Shown here piece by piece: positions 40,093 to 48,390 of a stretch of DNA of 64,000 nucleotides. The notes beneath the pieces were generated by a model. It was given only the letters and a program-made list of their open reading frames with translations, ran no database searches and was not told where the DNA came from. Source of the DNA: Pythium myriotylum (lineage: Eukaryota; Oomycota; Peronosporomycetes; Pythiales; Pythiaceae); the NCBI GenBank assembly GCA_023091665.1, contig JALJCQ010000003.1, forward strand, positions 682,001 to 746,000. Reading direction: 5' to 3'. Numbering within the stretch: position 1 is the stretch's first letter; each line of letters opens with the position of its first letter. Position numbers and translations under genes: made by a program.

Positions 40093-40654
40093 CGCGCCTG
40101 TCTCTCACTTTTTCTTTCTCTCGTGTGAGCAGGCCGCGTTTGGCATCGCTCGAGACGAGGCCCAGCGGAGCCACGCCGCCTCCACCTCCGCCTCTGACTC
40201 GTTTCGTTCTCTAGGGATCCGATCGGGCGTCCCTCCCGCTTGTTGTTGTTGTTGTCTGTCTAGCGTATAGGTCTTTGCCAAGTCACATCACGTCAAGTCC
40301 CCACTGCGTGCTGCATGTGTCAATGGTTCAATGCATTTCGTTTTTCATTTTCGTTCAACATGGCTTCATGTTCCCCTTCCCTTCAACTTCGGTTGGATCG
40401 CTTTGAGTCATCTCCTGACGATTTGAGTCGGTTTTATGTCGGTATGAGTTAATGCGAAGACCGCCTGATGATAAACTGCTCACTCGAAGTGCCATATTCC
40501 CATTTATGAACACTTCCGGTTCCTCCGAACATGACATATGCCACCACGACGTCGATCCACAGCCAGATCGGATCGACTCAACCTGACTCAAACCGGTTCA
40601 ACCAACTCAAACCGGTTTGGCTCAACCCAATCGCCCGTCACTCGCTCTCGAAGC

Positions 40655-40819
40655 ATGGCGCATCGCAATGGGCGGAGCCGGCGCGCCCTCGGCATCACGC
40701 CGGCCGTCGAGGCTGCGCAGCAGAGGTACTTAGTCTTGGGAATCGCGCTCTTCGGCGCGTCTAGTGGTGCTCTTTCGGCGCCGTTTGGATGCGTAGAAGA
40801 CGAGAAACGCACGAGCTAA
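40655..40819 (+). CDS. Small single-pass membrane protein or upstream ORF, 54 aa
   Basis: ATG at 40655 in context AGCATGG. The peptide has a basic N-terminus (MAHRNGRSRRALG) and one hydrophobic segment, R-Y-L-V-L-G-I-A-L-F-G-A-S-S-G-A-L, then a short acidic end. The stop is 12 bp before the FRA10AC1 start codon, so both should lie on one transcript. It could be a small mitochondrial membrane protein or a translation-controlling uORF. No homologue is recognised. Confidence 0.4.
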   Translation: MAHRNGRSRRALGITPAVEAAQQRYLVLGIALFGASSGALSAPFGCVEDEKRTS

Positions 40820-40831
40820 CTCCTGAGTGGG

Positions 40832-41596
40832 ATGGACAGACACGAGGAGCTCATGCGGATCTACCGATCGTCCCAAGCGCAGCCGAAGCCGCAGTCGCAG
40901 GCGCGAGGCAACGTCGACAGCTATGACATGGAGGTCCTGCGCCGCAATTTCCAGTTCATCCGAGACGAAGAGGCGGATCTGCAGCGCGGCGAGACGGACT
41001 GGGAGGTGCGCATGAGCGTGAGGTACTACCGGAAGCTCTTCCGCGAGTACGCGCTCGCAGATCTCTCGCGATACAAAGAAGGGGAAGTGGGTCTACGGTG
41101 GCGTACGGAGATGGAAGTCGTCGCGGGTAAAGGCCAGTTCGTGTGCGGCAACAAAGTCTGCGACGAGAGGCGCGAGCTGCAGAGCTACGAGCTGTTGTTT
41201 GCGTACATGGAGGAGGGACAGAAGAAGCGGTGTCTCGTGAAAGTGCGAGTCTGCGAGGAGTGCGCGCGGAAGCTGTTCTACCGCAAGCTGAAAGAGAACA
41301 AGATGAAGATGAAGCGCGAGCTGCGCAAGAAGGAGCGGGAAAAGGAACAAGCGCAAGATGACAAGTCGAGCGATCGCCATCGGAAACGACGAAGAAATGA
41401 GAACGACACAAGCGATAGTGACAGTAGCGAGTCCTCGGACCACCGTCGAAGCAAGCGGTCGAAGGCGCCTAAACAAAGCATCCACTCGCTGTGCACCGAG
41501 ATCAACTCGGCTGAGGCGAAAGAACTCGCTGGAGACGCACAGCCACGAGGAGATCTGAGTAACGAGGACAAAGAGTTGACGAAGCTGCTTTTGTAA
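40832..41596 (+). CDS. FRA10AC1: FRA10AC1 homologue, 254 aa
   Basis: Single exon. The conserved core is M-D-R-H-E-E-L-M-R-I-Y, D-M-E-V-L-R-R-N-F-Q-F-I, then Y-Y-R-K-L-F-R-E-Y-A-L-A-D-L-S-R-Y-K, G-L-R-W-R-T-E-x-E-V-V-x-G-K-G-Q-F-V-C-G-N-K-x-C-D, and V-C-E-E-C-A-R-K-L, with the two Cys pairs of the Fra10Ac1 family. The C-terminus is K/R/E/S-rich and low-complexity. By family it is a nuclear protein associated with the spliceosomal C complex. The stop is only six bases from the stop of the convergent hydroxylase gene. Confidence 0.9.
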   Translation: MDRHEELMRIYRSSQAQPKPQSQARGNVDSYDMEVLRRNFQFIRDEEADLQRGETDWEVRMSVRYYRKLFREYALADLSRYKEGEVGLRWRTEMEVVAGKGQFVCGNKVCDERRELQSYELLFAYMEEGQKKRCLVKVRVCEECARKLFYRKLKENKMKMKRELRKKEREKEQAQDDKSSDRHRKRRRNENDTSDSDSSESSDHRRSKRSKAPKQSIHSLCTEINSAEAKELAGDAQPRGDLSNEDKELTKLLL

Positions 41597-41602
41597 AAAA
41601 CT

Positions 41603-42472
41603 CTACTTGGAGTCTTGCAGCCAGCCCTTCTCTTTCGCCGATTCGAACATCTCTGTGATGCTTTCGCGTTCTTCCTTGATGAGATCCGGGTGCCAGAAGT
41701 CGAAGAGCAGTAGTACGCGATCACCGGACTTGCCGTCGTGCCACACTTCGTGGTCGTAGGCATCTACATCCAGCCAATCGATCATGTCAATCCACTTTTC
41801 CTCCTTGAGCATTTCGTCGCAATCTCATCCTACCGTCAAAGACGATCGCCTTGCCCTCTTCCCACTTGCGGCTCTCGTCTCCAACGCGAATACCGCATCC
41901 TTCAGGCACGAACAACGGGAAGTGGCAGCGCAGACGGACGTTGCAAGGCGCCGAGTGGGCCTTGATGCTCGACTGCGGCTTGAGCACGGAGAAGAATGCG
42001 TACGCGAAGGGAAGACCCGTCATGAAGCCCGGGATGCTCTCCAGGATCTCCACGGTCTTGGGGCAGTGCACTGCGAAGTCGGCTTGGCGGCGGCCCTGGG
42101 TCACGTACGAGAGCCAATCCCACTGGCCCTGGTGGAGCTGGTGCTCCTTGTCGTTGACGTTGTAGTCGGACGCCGTGGTCGTCTCTCCTGTCGGGAAGTC
42201 GCGGATCTGGCGCGCATCTCGCAGCGCGAGGTACTCGTTCTGGATGGTCTCGCGATTGGCCTCGAGGCGTTGGACCCAGTCGAAGTCGCGTGGGTTGTGC
42301 CACGCGCGCGAGGTGAGTCCCGGGAAGAAGAAGAGCGTGGGCGAGGGACGGGGCTTGGCTACGGAGACAGAGAGATCTCAGCGGAGACGCGCAGGGCGCG
42401 ACGAGCGACGCGCGTACCCGTCGTGAGGCAGAGCGCCGAGCGCAGCAGCGCCGCCCGATGCGTGGTCGTCAT
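41603..42472 (-). CDS. Aspartyl/asparaginyl beta-hydroxylase family dioxygenase, 3 exons
   Basis: Exons 42418-42472, 41834-42358 and 41603-41763 give 246 aa in phase. The core reads K-A-H-S-A-P-C-N-V-R-L-R-C-H-F-P-L, then W-x-E-G-K-A-I-V-F-D-D-A-Y-D-H-E-V-W-H-D and R-V-L-L-L-F-D-F-W-H-P. H164 and H198 fall where the two iron-binding histidines of ASPH lie, and R209 where its 2-oxoglutarate-binding arginine lies. The N-terminal 20 residues (basic, hydrophobic) may be a targeting signal. Splicing out 41764-41833 restores the F-D-D-A-Y-D-H-E-V-W motif, which supports the exon model. Substrate is unknown; EGF-like domains are the animal substrate. Confidence 0.85.
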
Positions 42473-42634
42473 GATCGCCGAGTGCGCGGAGCACAGGTCC
42501 CGCACAAGTTAACTCGGAGCGGACGAGCGGACGGGGAGAGGTAGTGTAGGGTTTGGTGTTCGATCCACCAATCAAATCGTGGAAATTTGGAGTTTTTAGA
42601 CGCCGAAGCAACTTCAAGAACAGCGCTGGGGAAA

Positions 42635-44453
42635 ATGGACGATGAGCTGTCCGCAGAGAATGTTCCAGTGGATGCGGCTGGTTTAGACTCGAATGACGTG
42701 GCTGTGCCGACGGAACAGAATGCGGAGAACGATCTGGCCGAAGAACCGAATCCCCACGAGAGCGGAGAACCGGAGGACGAAGCGGAGAACGATCTCCTCA
42801 GCACGGACCGCCTCGGAACCGATTTGCTCGAGAGTCTGTTCACCGAGCGCACAGAAACCGATCAACACGAAGCCCAAGACGAGACCGAGTTGCCAGATGA
42901 GTCTCCGTGCCAAGAGCATGCTATCGAGGCCGACGCCGATGCTGGAACCGTTCTGGAGCCGCCAACGGATCCCGAGACGGAGCTTGCTCCATCGACGCAG
43001 CTCGTGAGCCGCGCCACGTCGCCCCTCGGAACCGTTCCGGTAGAACAATCTCCGCTCCGTCCTCCCGTGCCAGCGCGACCTACTCGCCCGACTCCTCTCG
43101 CATTTCCTCCTCCGTCGCTCCCTTCTCTCCAGCTCGTGAGCTTCGACGTCGGCGGCAGACTCTTCCGCTGCAAAGCGTCGCTCGTTCTCAAGTTCCCGGC
43201 CAAGCGGCTCGCTCGCGTCATCTCGTGCGGCTGCGAGCAGCTCACGAGCGACGCGTTCTTCATCGACCGCAATCCGCAGCATTTCGAGCTCGTGCTCGAC
43301 TGGTACCGCACGGGCAAGTGCTCGCGGCCCTTCCCTCCGCACGTCAACGAGCTCGCGCTCAAGGAGGACGCCAAGTACTTTGATCTCTACGAGGAATTCT
43401 TCCCGGTCGTTCCTGCTCGCCAAGACCCGCTCCCGCGACTCCCAGATCGCCCGTCGCGGCAGCCGACGCCGCTGGTCGCTTCAGTCGCTAATCCGACACA
43501 AATCAAGCCCACGCCCGACGTCTTCCGCTTCTGCAAACGGGAGTTTCGCTCCGTGGCGCGGACGGCTCCTGTGTGGTTCTCGATGCGCGCCAATGAACAT
43601 CTCGTGGTCGAGAGTGTGCGTGGCAATGGCAAGCTGTTCGTGCGCGTCACCGACGCCTCGGGAATGGAACGCGTCTTGGTGGACCAGGCCGTGCTCTTCG
43701 ACAGCCGCTCGTGGTTCTACCTCGATGCAGACGGCCGCGCGAAGTTGCAACACTGTGTGCTACCCGGGAACCATGTGTATGCGTTCTGGATGGAGCCGAT
43801 CGCGAGCGAGCAGCAGGCAAGTCCACCGCCACCCCCAGCCAAGCAGAAGACCTCCAAGGGCAAGATGGCAACAGCGCCACCGACGACTGTCGCGGCCAAG
43901 CCGGAATTGGAAGTTGAGTTCCGGCTCGTGTCCACATTCTCTCCAAGCGACCAAGTGGAAGACGATAAAGAGCTCGACGCAGTGCTGGAAGCTAAGGGAA
44001 AAGGGTGGGGAGACAGCAGTGGCAGTAGCAATTCGGGCATTGCATCAAACGACGCGAGACAGTGCCTCTTCCTGCCGCCACGATCCGAAGACTCGCATCC
44101 GAGACAAGCAACTGAAAAGACAGAGGAACCCAACGACTATGGCCAGCGCGACGCCATCGCAGAGCAGATCCGAACCCAGGCCGCAAAAGAACGAGCTTCA
44201 AAAGTTGTCGTGGTCGAGGATCTACCATCATCCAAGGCCATGAGCAACGCACTGAAACGAAGCGGTGCAGCGATTGTCACGCAGCAGCAGAAACCGCGAG
44301 GAATTAAAGACTCATCTATGGACCACGGTGGGGAGAAAGTGACCGTTTACCAGCCCATACCACCGGCAGCATTGTCCCCAAGAAGTCCAGCGAAGCCACA
44401 ACCAACCAGCGCGACGTATTCCATGCAACAGCAACCTCGTCAGTTCCGACAAC

Positions 44454-44458
<5 letters not shown>
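42635..44458 (+). CDS. BTB (T1/KCTD-type) domain protein, 607 aa
   Basis: Start at ATG 42635 (MDDELSAEN). Residues 1-165 are acidic and disordered, with two repeats of A-E-N-D-L. The BTB/T1 domain spans about residues 168-260: V-S-F-D-V-G-G-R-L-F-R-C, then F-F-I-D-R-N-P-Q-H-F-E-L-V-L-D-W-Y-R-T-G and E-D-A-K-Y-F-D-L-Y-E. A C-terminal C2-like or beta-sandwich region may follow (F-V-R-V-T-D, V-Y-A-F-W-M). The rest is Lys/Pro/Ser-rich. Such proteins oligomerise through the T1 fold and often recruit Cullin3 or anchor channels; which applies is not visible. A CCAAT box is at 42568-42574, 61 bp before the start. Confidence 0.75.

Positions 44459-44490
<32 letters not shown>
44457..44490. repeat. (GA)n microsatellite just after the BTB stop
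   Basis: Seventeen GA units begin inside the stop codon TAG of the BTB gene, so the 3' UTR starts with the repeat. Confidence 0.95.
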
Positions 44491-44493
<3 letters not shown>

Positions 44494-44519
44494 ATGTACT
44501 ATAACGATGGAGTTTGTGA

Positions 44520-45173
44520 TTAGATGCGCACTACGTCGTTGTCTTCCTCGTCGTATGCTTCGTGAGATCGTCGGATGCTTCGTTTGATACCATTGTACCT
44601 GACAAATGGGTCTCCCGAGTAGCTCTTGTACAGCTGCGCCGTCGTGTCTTCATCAGCATCTTCACCATCATCATCGTACTCATCAGCCTCGTCTTCCTCG
44701 TCCTGGCTCTCATTGTCAGTCTCGTCGGCACTATCAGCCTCCTGGATCCGCTCTAAATGGCTCTGGTTGCTCAACCGAAACGAGTCCGCTTTCTTGGTAT
44801 CTTTCTCCGCACTTTCAGAGGCTTCATCTTGCACCTGTGCCTCACTCTCTTCCTGCACACAGAGGCGTCGAATGGACGAGACGGAGTGCACAGGACGACG
44901 AGCCTCGTTGTTTTGGCGCTTAGGTCGAGGCGAGAATCCTGAGCGATTACCCCACGAGTCGCTACGCTTCAGGCCAAGAGACCCAACCTCATCTTCTTCG
45001 TCATTATTGTCTGGACGGCTTCCACTGTCACTTGGATTTTCCTTGAGCTTGCGCGGAGTCTCCGTTTGACTTGCAGCGGAGATTGGCGAGAGTCCCAAGC
45101 AGGCAGCGTTGGATGGAGACGACGTGGACACGAAGAGACCGCGAGACCGCTTGTCGATTGCAACCGCCGCCAT
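44520..45173 (-). CDS. Acidic hypothetical protein, 217 aa
   Basis: ATG at 45173 (MAAVAIDKRS); the frame begins at a GTG just upstream. The protein is rich in Ser, Glu and Asp with a long acidic run (residues 160-190, E-D-E-A-D-E-Y-D-D-D-G-E-D) and ends G-D-P-F-V-R-Y-N-G-I-K-R-S-I-R-R with a short acidic tail. A K-R-S-D-S-W segment could be a phosphorylation site. No domain is recognised. Convergent with the BTB gene. Confidence 0.5.
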   Translation of the reverse strand: MAAVAIDKRSRGLFVSTSSPSNAACLGLSPISAASQTETPRKLKENPSDSGSRPDNNDEEDEVGSLGLKRSDSWGNRSGFSPRPKRQNNEARRPVHSVSSIRRLCVQEESEAQVQDEASESAEKDTKKADSFRLSNQSHLERIQEADSADETDNESQDEEDEADEYDDDGEDADEDTTAQLYKSYSGDPFVRYNGIKRSIRRSHEAYDEEDNDVVRI

Positions 45174-45397
45174 CTTCACGTATCAGTCCGTATGTGGAGC
45201 CCGAGGATTCGAGAAATGAGACTCCTTCCCATAAAGAGTTCCACGGACCAATTGGCCGGATCAGGTGGAGGATCTCACCTCCGCACGCTATGTTTGTCCG
45301 GGTGCAGAGAACGGGTCTCGAGTATCCGAAGTCCTCGCGTCGCTATCTGTTCCATCTCCACCCAGAATAACCATCCTTTAGGAAAGCATCCGGACTT

Positions 45398-46354
45398 TCA
45401 ATCTGAGGTCTGAGTACTTTCGTTTTCAATCTCGCATGCTGCATCGATGGTTCCACCTCGTCGAAACGGGTCGGGAAAGCAAATTCTCCTCGCGTGGAGA
45501 TGCAATCGCACATCTCGTGCTCCCTTCTTCGGTGGGCCGTACTTTCGGTCACCAACAATCGGCGCCTGCAACGACTTTGCACAGTGGATTCGAAGCTGGT
45601 GCTTGCGTCCTGTCACAGGCTGCATCTCTAGCCACAGCGTGTTGTTGGCTTCGGTCTTGAGGCGTCGGAACAGAGAGCGAGCTGGTTTGCCGTCTATAGG
45701 CAGAGTAATCTCTCCTTTGACAGGGATACCCGCAGCGTGAGCGAGCGGTTTCACCAGTGCGTGGTACGTCTTCTTGACAGCTCCACTACGAAGACTCTCC
45801 GAGAACCGAGCAGCAGCAAGGCGATGGCGGGCCAGCACGAGAAGACCAGACGTCTCCTTGTCCAGACGATGCACCAACCGTGGCGGTTCAGTGCCGAGCG
45901 CAGCGCCAATACCAGGCAAATACGTTGCCAGCGTCTCGTTCTGGGCAGTGCCTTCTTGCACTGCAAGTCCGTGGGGCTTGTTGAGCACGAGGTAGTTGTC
46001 ATCCTTGTACACTAGACGCTGAAGCAACCGCTCCACCATCTCCTCGTGCTCGTTCTGCAGCGTCGTATCTGCTGTGGCCTCTTTCATTCCATCCGCCAAG
46101 CCGTGTGTGAACAGAACCGCGTCGATCGCGACCGTGGCGCCACTGCACAGAATGGCGTTTGGCTTGGCCGGCGTCGACGTGACGCCGTCCGCCGCGACGA
46201 CGCGGATCTTGCGCTGGCGCAGCTGCTTCTGCAGAAACGACTGCGGCACGCGGGGGAACTGCTGTCTCAGCCAGCGATCCACGCGCATCGCGTCGTCGCG
46301 CGGCGGCACGCGGCGCTGCATCCAGCGCAGCACGCGCTGCCACTCGGTGGTCAT
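45398..46354 (-). CDS. RluA-family RNA pseudouridine synthase, 318 aa
   Basis: Start at ATG 46354; the frame continues to a GTG at 46390. An alternative first exon (ATG 46441) ending at a GTGAGC donor with a 37 nt intron would give a longer, possibly mitochondrial-targeting N-terminus. The catalytic motif R-L-V-H-R-L-D-K-E-T-S-G carries the essential Asp at about residue 165. An S4-like segment (R-V-D-R-W-L-R-Q-Q-F) lies at the start; Y-L-V-L-N-K-P-H-G-L and G-R-K-H-Q-L-R-I-H are also typical. By family it isomerises uridine in rRNA or tRNA, resembling RPUSD3/4. Convergent-side neighbour unknown; divergent from the ankyrin-TPR gene. Confidence 0.9.
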   Translation of the reverse strand: MTTEWQRVLRWMQRRVPPRDDAMRVDRWLRQQFPRVPQSFLQKQLRQRKIRVVAADGVTSTPAKPNAILCSGATVAIDAVLFTHGLADGMKEATADTTLQNEHEEMVERLLQRLVYKDDNYLVLNKPHGLAVQEGTAQNETLATYLPGIGAALGTEPPRLVHRLDKETSGLLVLARHRLAAARFSESLRSGAVKKTYHALVKPLAHAAGIPVKGEITLPIDGKPARSLFRRLKTEANNTLWLEMQPVTGRKHQLRIHCAKSLQAPIVGDRKYGPPKKGARDVRLHLHARRICFPDPFRRGGTIDAACEIENESTQTSD

Positions 46355-46511
46355 TCTTGCGATCTGAGCCCGAATCAGCGAGGAGCTCACCTTGTTTTGG
46401 TACAGAACACCTGAATTTGTGACTTGTTCTGTAGCGAAGCCATTCTAGAATGAGAGCCACACGAAAACCAGTCGTTGACTGGCTGGTCCTAACTCTGATC
46501 TATATTTTCAA

Positions 46512-46549
46512 CCAATCACATCTCGCTATGAACTAATTTTGACCAATCA
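46512..46549 (+). promoter_or_regulatory. Two CCAATCA boxes in a bidirectional promoter
   Basis: CCAATCA starts at 46512 and 46543, 31 bp apart, in the 280 bp between the pseudouridine synthase and ankyrin-TPR starts. The surrounding 60 bp are AT-rich. Spacing is about three helical turns. A similar pair (32 bp) precedes TIR-ankyrin copy 1. Confidence 0.45.
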
Positions 46550-46636
46550 AAATTCCATTTATCGCTTCGAGAAAAGCGGCCAAGTTGAAAAAGAGCTCCT
46601 CGGCAGACATCAATTGACGAGAAGCGAGCGACGGCG

Positions 46637-48232
46637 ATGGCGTCCAAGGTGAAGGCGGACGCGAAGGACTTTGAGAGCCAGCGACAGATGGTCATCGACC
46701 TCTTGTCGGCGGCGGAGAGTGCGTGCGCGTCGGGACGCTGGGGCGCCGAGAAGAGAGACTCACGCGCGGTTGGTGTGCTGCAGACGGCGACCTGGAGCTG
46801 CTCAAGACCACGGTCGAGGTCATCAAGGTCAAGGCCAAGGCCAAGAGCACGAACGAGGTGCTCGCCGAGTTCAAGGACGGAAACAAGCGCACGGCGCTGC
46901 ACTTTGCGGCCGCCAAGGGCCGCCGCAAGGTCGTCACGCACATTCTTGATCAGGACCCTTCGTATGTACTTTCTCACTTGTCATTGCAATCTTCTCTCCA
47001 CTCGTGGGCTTACAGAGTTTGCTTGTTGCAGATTGCTGAACATCCAGGACGAGGACGGCTCGACGCCGCTGTTCCTCGCGGCGCGCGAGAACGAGTTCTC
47101 GACTGTCCGCCTGCTGCTCGACCGCGGCGCCGATGCCACGATCACGCAGAAGAGCGGCGTCGCCGCGATCCACGAGGCTGCTGGGAACGGCAGCATCCGC
47201 ACGATTAAGCTGCTCCACGAGCACGGCGTCAGCGTGAACGCCGAGTCGAAGAACGGCACGCCGCTCCACTACGCCGTGAACGAAGGCCGTGAGAAGACCA
47301 TCGCGGAGCTCATCTCCCTGGGCGCGGACGTGAACATCAAGAACCCCAAGGGCGTGAGCCCGCTGGTCCTGAGCTGCATGCTCAACAAGCCTCTGCTCAC
47401 CAAGGAATTGCTGGCGGCGAATGCGGATATCACTGCAGCCCTCCCCGGTGGTATCACGGCCTTGCACATCGCAGCCGAGGCGGGCTACGAGGACATCGCC
47501 AAGCTACTGCTCGAGATCCGTCGCGAAGAGACGATTGCGCTTGCCAACAGCAAGTTCGACGGCGGTGCCACGCCACTCCAGCTCGCGGCTGGAAAGGGCC
47601 ACACGGCGATCGTGGAGCTGCTCAAGCCGATCACAGACGGCTACAAAGACGCCCATGTCGATTCGCTCATGGCTGAAGAGAAGCAGAAGATGGATCAGTA
47701 CTTGGTTGAGGCGACCAAGAGCGCGACAGCTCAGGAGGAGAAGGTCCAGACCGAAGAAGAGAAAGCGAAGAACAAGGTTCTCGAAGGAGTGACGCCCGAG
47801 TCGGAGATCGTCGTGCCTGAGGCGAAGGATTTGGATGAGGAGACGATTGCAAAGGCTGTGGCTTTCAAGGATGATGGTAACAAAGCATTCAGCGCCAAGG
47901 ACTACACGACAGCTATTGAACTATACACCAAGGCAATCGAGGTGAACCCAGCTGACGCCGTGCTCTACAGCAACCGCAGTGCCGCGTACCTTGCCGCGGG
48001 CGAAGCGAAGAAGGGTTTGAACGACGTACGACTTGCGAAGAAGCTCAAGCCAGACTGGGTCAAGGCCCACTTCCGCGAAGGCCAGTGCCTGGAGGCACTT
48101 GGCTTGTACGAGGATGCCGCTGTGGCTATGTGGGAGGCGATTCAGCTGCAGCCAAAGGATAAGGCGCTTGAGAAGCGATTCAAGGAGGTCGTGGCCAAGG
48201 GCCGCGAGAACCACAAGGCTTCCCAAGCATGA
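46637..48232 (+). CDS. Ankyrin-repeat plus TPR protein, 3 exons
   Basis: Exons 46637-46718, 46794 is not used; the junctions are 46637-46718, 46784-46961 and 47032-48232, giving 486 aa in phase. Ankyrin repeats run about residues 25-300 (R-T-A-L-H-F-A-A-A-K-G, S-T-P-L-F-L-A-A-R, G-I-T-A-L-H-I-A-A-E-A-G). A charged linker (about 320-360) is followed by three TPR motifs, K-D-D-G-N-K-A-F-S-A-K-D-Y, L-Y-S-N-R-S-A-A-Y-L and A-H-F-R-E-G-Q-C-L-E-A-L. Such ankyrin-TPR proteins are common co-chaperone-like scaffolds. Reading through both introns also gives an open frame (531 aa) because their lengths (65 and 70) sum to 135. Confidence 0.8.
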   Translation: MASKVKADAKDFESQRQMVIDLLSAAESACASGRWGAEKRDSRAVGVLQTATWSCSRPRSRSSRSRPRPRARTRCSPSSRTETSARRCTLRPPRAAARSSRTFLIRTLRMYFLTCHCNLLSTRGLTEFACCRLLNIQDEDGSTPLFLAARENEFSTVRLLLDRGADATITQKSGVAAIHEAAGNGSIRTIKLLHEHGVSVNAESKNGTPLHYAVNEGREKTIAELISLGADVNIKNPKGVSPLVLSCMLNKPLLTKELLAANADITAALPGGITALHIAAEAGYEDIAKLLLEIRREETIALANSKFDGGATPLQLAAGKGHTAIVELLKPITDGYKDAHVDSLMAEEKQKMDQYLVEATKSATAQEEKVQTEEEKAKNKVLEGVTPESEIVVPEAKDLDEETIAKAVAFKDDGNKAFSAKDYTTAIELYTKAIEVNPADAVLYSNRSAAYLAAGEAKKGLNDVRLAKKLKPDWVKAHFREGQCLEALGLYEDAAVAMWEAIQLQPKDKALEKRFKEVVAKGRENHKASQA

Positions 48233-48390
48233 GATGGAGGATATGCAGCGAGATAGAACACGATATATCAGTACGGACAGGTAGCTAAATATGATCTGGA
48301 CTCTGCAACGGGCAAAACCGAACAGAATGATCTTTCACGATCCTTCGTAGTGGTCTTCGGGTTGTGGGTGACTCGTTTGATGTGCATCAG

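Larger units (their letters stand above)
38169..40384 (-). repeat. Right arm of a 4.7 kb palindrome (2216 bp)
   Basis: Reverse complement of 35700-37915 with one difference seen. Outside the arm the pairing stops at once, although a short degenerate inverted similarity recurs further out (CCCATTTATGAACACTT at 40500-40516 against 35536-35550). Confidence 0.95.
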
